Source of the DNA: an uncultured Lachnospiraceae bacterium
GTDB lineage: Bacteria > Bacillota > Clostridia > Lachnospirales > Lachnospiraceae
Reading direction: 5' to 3'
Length of the DNA: 38,785 bases
NCBI GenBank assembly: GCA_947625465.1
Contig: CANQOK010000020.1
Span: forward strand, 1-38,785
Part shown: positions 17,654 through 23,742 of the stretch, piece after piece
Layout of the letters: each line of letters begins with the position of its first letter
Numbering within the stretch: the stretch's first letter is position 1
Notes under the pieces: generated by a model
Seen by the model: only the letters and a program-made list of their open reading frames with translations
Told to the model about the DNA's origin: nothing
Databases searched by the model: none
Made by a program: the position numbers and the translations under genes

Positions 17654-18703
17654 TTAGTTCTGAGGAACGGTATGAAGATTAGTTACTTTAGAAGTATCGT
17701 GGATGAAATTCCAGTTGTCTTTTCCGTCCGCTATATCCTGTGGTTTTGTTGCTGCAACCGTGCCTACCTGCCAAGCGTTACATTCTTTACAGTAAGTTCC
17801 TAAGTAGACATTCTTTTGCACTTTTTCTTCCTGGTAGGTTTCCGTTTTGGTTACAGCTGGGTGATCTACATAGACAGGTTCTTCAATATAGTGACTTGGA
17901 TATTTAGCATAAATGTATTCTCCCTGTGTTGAATAAGAGCATCCATTTTGATGTTTATTATTATACACCGCCTTTTCCTCTTTTGTCAAGGAATTATAGC
18001 CGTGAGTTGTACACTTTGCAAAAATAGTATTTACTATATCATAATGTTCAGTTACTTCGTGTGGTGTTCCAACAAATCCACATTCGTTGCACTGCCAAGC
18101 TTCCACACCGTCGGAAATTTTTTCTTGCCAAGCTTCCTTAACTACTACCGTTCGGGTTTTTGTTACCATCATATGCAGGTCTCCGTAGTATTCTAACCAT
18201 GTGTGCGAATGAGCCTTCGTCGTTGCAGTTGTACTAGCCTTTTTAGTGGTTGCCGTTACCGCTTTCGTTGTTGCCTTTGTGGTATTTTTAGTACCCGTTG
18301 TAGCTTTCGTTGTGTTAGCCGTTGCGGTTACCCTATTAGGTTTCGTATACGTGTAGGCTTCCCTAGTCGGTTCTACATTTCCTGTCGCAACCTTGCTAGT
18401 TGTTGCCTTCGTGCTCCCTTCCGCCTTCGTTGTACCGGTTACCTTTTCCGTTCCCGTTGTACCCTTCGTTCCGGTTTCCTTCCCATCAGCCCCGTCAACT
18501 ACTTCCGCTGTGCTTGTTTCGCCTAGAGTCCCTTCCTCCAAACCTTCGGAAAAGATTGTCGTATTTTCTTCACTGGTCTCTGCTTTCATTATAGTTGCTT
18601 TATTATCAACTGCAATTTCCGTCTTTTCTGCACAGCCAGTCATACCGACTATACTACTTATAGCCAATATAAAGATCAAGGCTGTTGCAATTTCTTTTCT
18701 CAT
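17654..18703 (-). CDS. Lipoprotein with Thr-rich linker and Cys/His-rich C-terminal domain (element cargo)
   Basis: 349 residues from the ATG at 18703, preceded by AAGGAGGTGA. MRKEIATALIFILAISSIVGMTGC is a lipoprotein signal (lipobox Cys24). A Thr/Ala/Lys-rich linker (about 45-180) shares the stretch GETSTAEVVDGADGKET with lipoprotein 1. The C-terminal domain (about 185-345) is rich in His, Tyr and Cys, with CNECGF and CKECNAW motifs reminiscent of a split zinc ribbon and repeated VTKT/VVVKEAW segments. Function unknown; a surface metal-binding or adhesive domain is possible. It is divergent from the XRE gene at 18815 and shares its control region, so the XRE protein probably regulates it. 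Confidence 0.75.
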   Translation of the reverse strand: MRKEIATALIFILAISSIVGMTGCAEKTEIAVDNKATIMKAETSEENTTIFSEGLEEGTLGETSTAEVVDGADGKETGTKGTTGTEKVTGTTKAEGSTKATTSKVATGNVEPTREAYTYTKPNRVTATANTTKATTGTKNTTKATTKAVTATTKKASTTATTKAHSHTWLEYYGDLHMMVTKTRTVVVKEAWQEKISDGVEAWQCNECGFVGTPHEVTEHYDIVNTIFAKCTTHGYNSLTKEEKAVYNNKHQNGCSYSTQGEYIYAKYPSHYIEEPVYVDHPAVTKTETYQEEKVQKNVYLGTYCKECNAWQVGTVAATKPQDIADGKDNWNFIHDTSKVTNLHTVPQN

Positions 18704-18766
18704 ATAAATCACCTCCTTAGTATTTTTTGTATTTGATATATTCATTACCCAAATAAGGCTAATATG

Positions 18767-18797
18767 ATTATAGACCACAATCGGGTAATATGTCAAG
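18767..18797 (-). promoter_or_regulatory. Promoter/operator between lipoprotein 2 and XRE gene
   Basis: Minus-strand TTGACA (18791-18796), 18-bp spacer, TATAAT (18767-18772). The arm GGGTAATATGTCAAG (18783-18797) matches the right half of the operator at 17446-17458. The left half here (around 18733-18752) is interrupted by about four extra bases, so the dyad is less perfect than in the other copy. Confidence 0.65.
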
Positions 18798-18814
18798 TAA
18801 AAAAGAGGTTTTTT

Positions 18815-19027
18815 ATGATTTTATTTGATCCGTTATGGCAAACTTTAAAAAAGAAACAGATATCTCAATATCGGTTAATTAAAGATTATCATATATCTGC
18901 CGGACAGTTATCCAGATTGAGAGCAAACAACAATGTATCAACGTATACGATCAATACTTTGTGTTCTATACTGAATTGTAGAGTAGAAGATATCCTAGTC
19001 TATAAAAAAGATGATACTGAAAACTAA
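18815..19027 (+). CDS. Small XRE-family regulator
   Basis: 70 residues from the ATG at 18815, which has AAAAGAGG upstream; a longer reading frame back to 18764 would run through the operator. A Cro/CI-type HTH (HTH_26-like) covers most of it: ISQYRLIKDYHISAGQLSRLR, then STYTINTLCSILNCRVEDIL. It is divergent from lipoprotein 2, so it is the obvious candidate to bind the TTGACATATTAC half-sites and control the lipoproteins and itself. A broken copy lies at 17480-17545. Confidence 0.8.
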   Translation: MILFDPLWQTLKKKQISQYRLIKDYHISAGQLSRLRANNNVSTYTINTLCSILNCRVEDILVYKKDDTEN

Positions 19028-19035
19028 TCTATATT

Positions 19036-19066
19036 CCATCAACTTTAATTAGTTGGTGGATTTTTT
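19036..19066 (+). terminator. Terminator of the XRE gene
   Basis: CCATCAACT / AGTTGGTGG hairpin (one G-T pair) followed by six T, 9 bp after the stop codon. Confidence 0.8.
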
Positions 19067-19149
19067 ATGATTTTTTTTAGCCTTCAAGCCGGCTTAAATA
19101 TCCGGATCTTAACCCATCTTTTATCCTGTCGGTAGGAAAAACACGTTTT

Positions 19150-19480
19150 TAGTAAAAGTAAACAAACATTTTCTTTCCCATATCCATATTTTCCATGAAA
19201 TAGACAACCCATGAAAAAGTAAACAAATATTTTCTTTCCCATATCCATATTTTCCATCGAAATAGACAACCCATATAAAAGTTAAGTAAATTATTCATTC
19301 CCTGTTCTCTTTTTTCGTTAAAATAGGCAAGCAATAAGTAACAATGCGTTATCTGCTGACACAACAAACCAAGCAAGTTTTCCCTTCCCATATCCATATT
19401 TTCCATCAAATAGACAAATTATTCATTACCCTGTTCTTTTTTTCGTTAAAGTAAACAAGCAATAAGTAACAACAGCTTTA
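19150..19480. repeat. Noncoding direct-repeat zone (two interleaved repeat families)
   Basis: Between the XRE terminator and the next gene no supported gene is present. Family A has the core CCCATATCCATATTTTCCAT at 19177-19196, 19238-19257 and 19387-19406. The first two copies belong to 61-bp units that also share the flanking AAAAGTAAACAAA and AATAGACAACCCAT; the third is shorter. Family B starts TTATTCATT, then has CCTGTTCT and TTTCGTTAAA, and ends AAGCAATAAGTAACAA, at about 19291-19344 and 19428-19472. It is strongly AT-rich. Possible roles are iterons for replication or partition, or repeated binding sites for the HTH proteins. Confidence 0.8.
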
Positions 19481-19518
19481 ATGGCTTTACTTAAAGTACA
19501 TTTTAAGATTCGTATTTT

Positions 19519-19561
19519 ATCTCCATGAAAATTTTTTTTTAGAGTTTTCATGGAGATTTTT
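19519..19561 (+). terminator. Terminator or attenuator before the double-HTH gene
   Basis: Perfect 13-bp stem ATCTCCATGAAAA / TTTTCATGGAGAT followed by TTTTTG. It lies 32 bp before the ATG at 19593, so it would stop upstream transcription unless opened. Confidence 0.7.
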
Positions 19562-19564
19562 GTC

Positions 19565-19596
19565 TCATGAAGACTCGGAAAGGTAGGTCTTCATGA
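19565..19596 (+). promoter_or_regulatory. Hairpin enclosing the ribosome binding site and start codon
   Basis: Perfect 10-bp inverted repeat TCATGAAGAC (19565-19574) / GTCTTCATGA (19587-19596). The Shine-Dalgarno-like GGAAAGG lies in the loop, and the ATG at 19593 lies in the right arm. This suggests translational control of the double-HTH protein. Confidence 0.55.
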
Positions 19597-20231
19597 AAGA
19601 AGATAAAAAAGTAAATTTTAGTGAAAAAGGTTGTAGCAATAGGGAATTAGCAGATAGTTGGGATCAAATTCTAAAAAGGATTATAGCGCTTTATCCTAAA
19701 ACAGCAATCGATCACACGAATCGGAACACTGCTAAATTTTTACAGATTTGTATGACAGTACAAAATATTTCAAAAAAAAGCGCCTATAAGTATTATGAGG
19801 CTAAAGCTCCGCTTACCTTAAAAATACTGCATGCTCTTTGTAAGGAAGATTCAATCAATCCTGATTATTTGTTAATGGGTACTTTTATCCCACTTAATGG
19901 GGCATACGATTTAAAGGTAGCCGGCAAAAAAGTTATGCCAGAAATTCCATGCTCTAATTCTATACCTGAAACGATTCAGAGTAATGAATTTAAATGTCCG
20001 GATAATCTTGACTTTGCAGAAATTGGAAAGAGACTGCGGAAAGTAAGAAAGGAAAATAGGTACTCGCTGGAAGCTTTGCAATCAACTAGTGGAATTGATC
20101 TCCGAACTCTTCGCAAAGCAGAACAGGGAAATATATTTCCATTAAAAGTGTTGCTTTTGTATATGCAATTCTTTAACCTGACGGCGATGGAATTATTATA
20201 TGGTTTTCAGGCATTTAAAAAATTCGCCTAA
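19593..20231 (+). CDS. Regulator with two HTH-like regions
   Basis: 212 residues. The C-terminal part (about 140-205) is a clear XRE domain (IGKRLRKVRKENRYSLEALQ, then GIDLRTLRKAEQGN). The N-terminal part (about 45-98) also ends like an XRE domain (SINPDYLLMG after a helix-rich stretch), so this is probably a tandem HTH protein joined by a Pro/Ser-rich linker. It heads the rightward replication/transfer block and its start codon lies in a hairpin, so it may be the master regulator of the element. The repeat zone upstream is a candidate binding region. Weak GGAAAGG ribosome site. Confidence 0.7.
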   Translation: MKEDKKVNFSEKGCSNRELADSWDQILKRIIALYPKTAIDHTNRNTAKFLQICMTVQNISKKSAYKYYEAKAPLTLKILHALCKEDSINPDYLLMGTFIPLNGAYDLKVAGKKVMPEIPCSNSIPETIQSNEFKCPDNLDFAEIGKRLRKVRKENRYSLEALQSTSGIDLRTLRKAEQGNIFPLKVLLLYMQFFNLTAMELLYGFQAFKKFA

Positions 20232-20325
20232 AATGTCCTGTTTTTTCCATCTTTTTTGGAATATACTTCATGCATCAAAAGCAATTGATTTCCTTAAAAC
20301 TTAGATAGAAAGGAGGTGAATATTT

Positions 20326-20583
20326 ATGAAAGCAAAAATATTAGGTTACATTGTAACTCAGGCTAAGTCTTCAAAAAATATTGGGACTACCCTATATCTT
20401 GCTATAGATCAAGACGAATATCGGACCTCTAATGCTCTCGCTTTTGATGGCGAGGCTGTTGAGACAGAATATATTCGTGGCGATTATAGCGACACGATAA
20501 AAGTAGGAACGCTTGTCGACTTAGTTTATGGAAAAAACTATAAAGGAGAAGCGTTTCTAAAAGATATTCTTATTAATAATTAA
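20326..20583 (+). CDS. Small unknown protein of the element, possible OB/beta-barrel fold
   Basis: 85 residues, not recognised. Alternating hydrophobic strands (ILGYIVTQ, TLYLAIDQ, TLVDLVYG) without helix-rich or membrane stretches suggest a small beta-barrel. AAAGGAGGTGA precedes the ATG. It is followed after 36 nt by the membrane protein gene and sits in the replication/transfer block, so a single-strand DNA-binding role is conceivable but unproven. Confidence 0.6.
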   Translation: MKAKILGYIVTQAKSSKNIGTTLYLAIDQDEYRTSNALAFDGEAVETEYIRGDYSDTIKVGTLVDLVYGKNYKGEAFLKDILINN

Positions 20584-20619
20584 AAGAATATTTTATTTTT
20601 AAGGAAAGGAGGTGAGCTA

Positions 20620-21189
20620 ATGATAAAACTTCTATTAGGAATATTAATATTTCTAATCCTCACATATTTGTTGTGGTATTATGTTCTTCGCTTCGGCTGG
20701 GGGAAATCTCCGGTCGATACAAGAAGAACAATAACTACAACAATTCAAAAAGGTTGGAAATATTTAGATACTACGACGAGGATTAAACAGCTCCGGCAGA
20801 CGGTATATTGTCTGCCTCAGGATTTTAATATGTTTGAAGATAGAGTTAATAAGACTCATATTTTCAGATATTTTAAATTCTCAAATTCCCAACGGTTTAA
20901 TCAAGACATAGTTATATTTTATTTTTCATGTTGGGGATTAAATGGCGAGTATGCAGATAACCGTGACGAAGTAGCAAATCTCATATATAAATTATTTGCT
21001 GATTTATATATGGAGTGGACGGGCATATCCTATATTTCATTATATGTTGCTCTTTCAAAAGATTTGTTGGCTGTTTGGTTTCCGCTGAATGGGTATGGTG
21101 CTCTACAACTGAATTCAAAACGAGCACAGGTTAATAACAGAGCACTTTTACGTAGAAAGGAAATGGATAATAGCGATGATGATACCTGA
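20620..21189 (+). CDS. Membrane-anchored unknown protein upstream of the FtsK-like ATPase
   Basis: 189 residues. One N-terminal transmembrane helix (about 2-24, MIKLLLGILIFLILTYLLWYYVL) is followed by a soluble domain (about 30-180) with a WYMEWTG/Cys-poor pattern that I do not recognise. AAAGGAGGTGAGCTA precedes the ATG. Its 3' end overlaps the ATPase gene by 14 nt, which suggests tight coupling; inference: a membrane partner of the DNA pump. Confidence 0.65.
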   Translation: MIKLLLGILIFLILTYLLWYYVLRFGWGKSPVDTRRTITTTIQKGWKYLDTTTRIKQLRQTVYCLPQDFNMFEDRVNKTHIFRYFKFSNSQRFNQDIVIFYFSCWGLNGEYADNRDEVANLIYKLFADLYMEWTGISYISLYVALSKDLLAVWFPLNGYGALQLNSKRAQVNNRALLRRKEMDNSDDDT

Positions 21190-21988
21190 ACATAGTAAAA
21201 TCAAAGTCGGATTTGATCTGGAAATATGGGAACATTATTCCTGTCAAATGGGTATTTATATTGATTTACATAAAAGCCTACACTGGCTTATAACCGGTAA
21301 TAGTGGGAGCGGTAAATCCTATTTGGTACAACAAATATTAAGAAATATCCTTATGGAATATAAAGGAGATGTTAAGCTATGGATTCTTGATTTCAAGAAT
21401 TCCTCTGATTATGCTTATCTATCCGGCTATCCCCTGTACTATACAGGGGAAGCATGTTCCAAGGGATTATCTGATTTTTATGCAGAGTACCAGAAAGTAA
21501 AAAATGGAGAGATAAAAGACGGTCGCCTCCGGCTATTGATATTTGACGAAATGGCAGGTTTCCAGATATGGCAAACTCAGCAAGATAAAAAACTGGCTGA
21601 GAAATATAGTAATTACCTGTTGGAAATCCTGCTGATGGGAAGGTCTATGCTTTGCGGCATTTTTTCTATAATGCAGAGACCGGATAGTAAATATATTCCC
21701 GGAAGGGAACAATTTATGGTTTATATTGCATTGGGTAAACTCAGTCTTGAATTTAAGAAAATGATAATGCAGGGCGATGATCTGGAACAAAAACCAGTCT
21801 ACGATGTTGGAGAAGGTATTATTAAAACCGATTATTTCGGAACCAAATTTTTGAAAGTACCCCGGATTCGTAATCTGCAATCTATCCATAAACAAATTAT
21901 TTCCTGCTTGGAGTCATTCGGCATGTTCGACAGCTACGGAGCCGCCAGAGGCGGCGAAGTTAGCTTGTCGAACGACAGCCACGTCTAG
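21176..21988 (+). CDS. FtsK/SpoIIIE (TcpA)-like DNA translocase ATPase
   Basis: 270 residues. Walker A is GNSGSGKS (41-48), Walker B is LRLLIFDE (118-125), and the MQRPDS stretch after MGRSMLCGIFSI matches the FtsK/TcpA sensor region (TQRPS type). It lacks N-terminal membrane helices, which may be supplied by the upstream membrane protein whose gene overlaps it. The role inferred is pumping element DNA, as coupling proteins of integrative elements do. The last 50 nt of the gene contain a large cruciform and half of the origin stem-loop, and the TAG stop is part of the TAGTATTAC loop. The ATG has only a weak AAAGGA ribosome site, consistent with coupling. Confidence 0.85.
   Translation: MMIPEHSKIKVGFDLEIWEHYSCQMGIYIDLHKSLHWLITGNSGSGKSYLVQQILRNILMEYKGDVKLWILDFKNSSDYAYLSGYPLYYTGEACSKGLSDFYAEYQKVKNGEIKDGRLRLLIFDEMAGFQIWQTQQDKKLAEKYSNYLLEILLMGRSMLCGIFSIMQRPDSKYIPGREQFMVYIALGKLSLEFKKMIMQGDDLEQKPVYDVGEGIIKTDYFGTKFLKVPRIRNLQSIHKQIISCLESFGMFDSYGAARGGEVSLSNDSHV
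21925..21973. repeat. Two-part cruciform at the end of the ATPase gene
   Basis: Outer arms GTTCGACAGCTA and TAGCTTGTCGAAC (one extra T) enclose a perfect GC stem GCCGCC-AGA-GGCGGC (21941-21955). It abuts the origin stem-loop (21975 onward), as if both belong to one replication or transfer origin. The GC-rich stem stands out in the AT-rich element. Confidence 0.75.
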
Positions 21989-22004
21989 TATTACAAGTGG
22001 CTGT
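21975..22004 (+). other. CRESS-virus-like origin stem-loop with TAGTATTAC
   Basis: A perfect 8-bp stem ACAGCCAC (21975-21982) / GTGGCTGT (21997-22004) holds a 14-nt loop GTCTAGTATTACAA. The loop contains TAGTATTAC (21986-21994), a member of the NANTATTAC nonanucleotides at the origins of circo-, nano- and geminiviruses, which their Reps nick after the seventh base. The predicted nick is therefore between 21992 and 21993. It lies 103 nt upstream of the CRESS-type rep gene, and the loop TAG is the stop of the ATPase gene. TGTAGCAAA at 22002-22010 recurs at 22060-22068 and may be an iteron. Confidence 0.8.
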
Positions 22005-22029
22005 AGCAAATATTATTTTTTACAGATGT

Positions 22030-22080
22030 TTCAATAGGGATTAGCATGTTACAACAAAATGTAGCAAAATCGCTATTGAA
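22030..22080. repeat. Inverted repeat in the origin-rep interval
   Basis: TTCAATAG (22030-22037) and CTATTGAA (22073-22080) are perfect inverted arms. Between them lies an imperfect smaller hairpin TGTTACA/TGTAGCA, part of which is the second TGTAGCAAA copy. It may be a single-strand origin, a Rep-binding structure or an operator for rep. Confidence 0.5.
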
Positions 22081-22106
22081 TGATCCAGTGAAAGAAGGTG
22101 AGATAA

Positions 22107-23243
22107 ATGAAGGACAGTTGTAGTAGCACAGCCTTAAAAGAATCCTCAAAAATGAAAAAGGATTTGCAGGCAAGGAAATATCAGCTTACTATTAACAATC
22201 CTTTAGATGTTAAAATTTCAGATCCCGAAAATGCGGATATAAAAATATCCTGTCCATTTTCCCATGAGGAAATCAAAGAGCGAATGAAAACCTTAAAAAG
22301 TGTGATTTATTGGTGTATGGCAGATGAAATAGGTTTGGAAGGTTCTACACCCCATACGCATATCTATTGTGTCGCTAATTCGCCCATACGGTTCAGTACG
22401 ATAAAAAACGCTTTTCCTACTGCTCATATAGAAAAAGCCTATGGAGATTCGATAGAAAATCGAAATTATATCCTCAAAGAAGGAAAATGGAAAAATTCTT
22501 TAAAAAGTGAAACATCTATAGAAGGTACATTTGAGGAATACGGCGAAATTCCAAATAATGAGAGAATGGGTTTGCGTGGTAAACTGCAATTTATCTATGA
22601 CATGATAGAAAGTGGGTTAAGCACTGCGGAGATCATAAAAGCCTATCCGGAATCTTTACAGTATTTACCTCAGATAGAACATGCACAACAATTATTGATA
22701 GAAGAAGAATATCGAAGTACATGGAGAGATCTTGAAGTGGAATACATATTCGGAGCAACCGGTTTAGGAAAAAGCAGAACGGTAATAGAAGAAAATGGGT
22801 ATGAAAAAACATACCGGATCACCGACTATTCCCACCCTTTTGACGGTTATCAAAGTGTTCGTCACTCGGTACTCGTATTTGAAGAATTTCGGAGTAGTTT
22901 AAAAATAGAACAAATGTTGGACTATTTAGACGGATATCCGTGTGAATTGGCTGCCCGATACCATAATAAGACTGCTACGTATTTAAAGGTATATATAATC
23001 AGCAATATTCCGCTTGAAGAACAATATTCAGGTATACAAGAAGCTTCTCCGGTTACTTGGAACGCTTTTTTAAGAAGGATTACAAAAGTACGGCATTTCT
23101 TGGAAGATGGAACTATTAAAATATATTCTTCTGTTAAAGAATATATGGAACGAAACACCGGATTTCTGCCGGTAGAGGAAGAACCGGAAAATCCTTTTAT
23201 GCAAGAAAATTTAAATTTAGATTTAGGAGGTATAAGAAGATGA
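22107..23243 (+). CDS. rep: CRESS-type replication initiator (HUH endonuclease + SF3 helicase)
   Basis: 378 residues. HUH motifs appear in order: motif I KYQLTINNP (about 24-32), motif II PHTHIYC with His83 and His85, motif III NRNYILKEG with Tyr121 and Lys124 (catalytic YxxK). The helicase part has Walker A GATGLGKS (216-223), Walker B SVLVFEEF (254-261) and motif C VYIISN (295-300). Length and order match CRESS DNA virus Reps and their bacterial plasmid relatives, not the Rep_trans or MobA types. It should nick the TAGTATTAC loop upstream through Tyr121 and unwind the DNA, supporting rolling-circle replication and perhaps mobilization. GAAGGTGA precedes the ATG. Its stop overlaps the next start as ATGA. 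Confidence 0.9.
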   Translation: MKDSCSSTALKESSKMKKDLQARKYQLTINNPLDVKISDPENADIKISCPFSHEEIKERMKTLKSVIYWCMADEIGLEGSTPHTHIYCVANSPIRFSTIKNAFPTAHIEKAYGDSIENRNYILKEGKWKNSLKSETSIEGTFEEYGEIPNNERMGLRGKLQFIYDMIESGLSTAEIIKAYPESLQYLPQIEHAQQLLIEEEYRSTWRDLEVEYIFGATGLGKSRTVIEENGYEKTYRITDYSHPFDGYQSVRHSVLVFEEFRSSLKIEQMLDYLDGYPCELAARYHNKTATYLKVYIISNIPLEEQYSGIQEASPVTWNAFLRRITKVRHFLEDGTIKIYSSVKEYMERNTGFLPVEEEPENPFMQENLNLDLGGIRR

Positions 23244-23614
23244 ATGAACAAAATGAAAATGAAGATGACATTGTAATTGAAATTCCAGATGATGTTCAAT
23301 TACATTTGGTACATGTTTATTTACCGTATAGTCATCAACGCATTAAACAGATATTACGAGATTATTTTAATTGCCGTCTTGAACGATACTGGCAGGGATA
23401 TAAAGCAAACCGCCGTCCCGGATATTGTGAAATATATGCTATCGTAAATAACAGTACAAATGAAATAATTTTTAAAAAAGTTACGTTGGAACAATTACGC
23501 TATGTTTTGGCAGAAAAATTTGATTTTCCACTGCATGAGCCGCCGCAACGGAATCCAAATGCTGACTTGTTTTTAAAAATGGTAAAAGAATTGACACATA
23601 AACCAAAAAAATAA
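23240..23614 (+). CDS. Unknown protein coupled to rep
   Basis: 124 residues, not recognised. The start overlaps the rep stop (ATGA), so translation is coupled. An acidic N-terminus (about 1-18) is followed by a compact alpha/beta region with YLPYSHQRIKQILRDYF and RRPGYCEIYAIVNN, and a Lys-rich tail. No membrane segment. Lying between rep and the integrase, it could be a Rep helper or an excision factor. Confidence 0.6.
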   Translation: MNEQNENEDDIVIEIPDDVQLHLVHVYLPYSHQRIKQILRDYFNCRLERYWQGYKANRRPGYCEIYAIVNNSTNEIIFKKVTLEQLRYVLAEKFDFPLHEPPQRNPNADLFLKMVKELTHKPKK

Positions 23615-23636
23615 ATAGGAAAGGAGGGAAAAATTT

Positions 23637-23699
23637 GTGCAGTATCTTCTAAATCTGAAAATCCCCAAACCCTATAAATCCGAGAAACTGAACTTCTGA
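23637..23699 (+). CDS. Possible 20-residue leader peptide before the integrase
   Basis: A GTG start 10 nt after AGGAGGG opens a 20-codon frame (VQYLLNLKIPKPYKSEKLNF). The strong ribosome site has no other use, because the integrase start lacks one. The frame begins in the left arm of an inverted repeat. It is too short for homology; the support is positional only. Confidence 0.35.
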   Translation: MQYLLNLKIPKPYKSEKLNF

Positions 23700-23742
23700 G
23701 AAACCGAATCTTTCGATACTGCATAATTATTTTTAATTATGC
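23638..23742 (+). promoter_or_regulatory. Mutually exclusive hairpins over the integrase start
   Basis: IR1 pairs TGCAGTATC (23638-23646) with GATACTGCA (23715-23723). IR2 pairs GCATAATTA (23721-23729) with TAATTATGC (23734-23742) and includes the integrase ATG. The two share 23721-23723, so they compete. No Shine-Dalgarno is seen before the integrase ATG. Confidence 0.5.

Noticed and set aside
19084-19409. Two leftward frames with repeated MENMDMG peptides
   Set aside because: They only translate the direct repeats; no ribosome sites and no family pattern.
19150-19480. Direct repeats as a CRISPR array
   Set aside because: Unequal spacing, two different units, no cas genes nearby.
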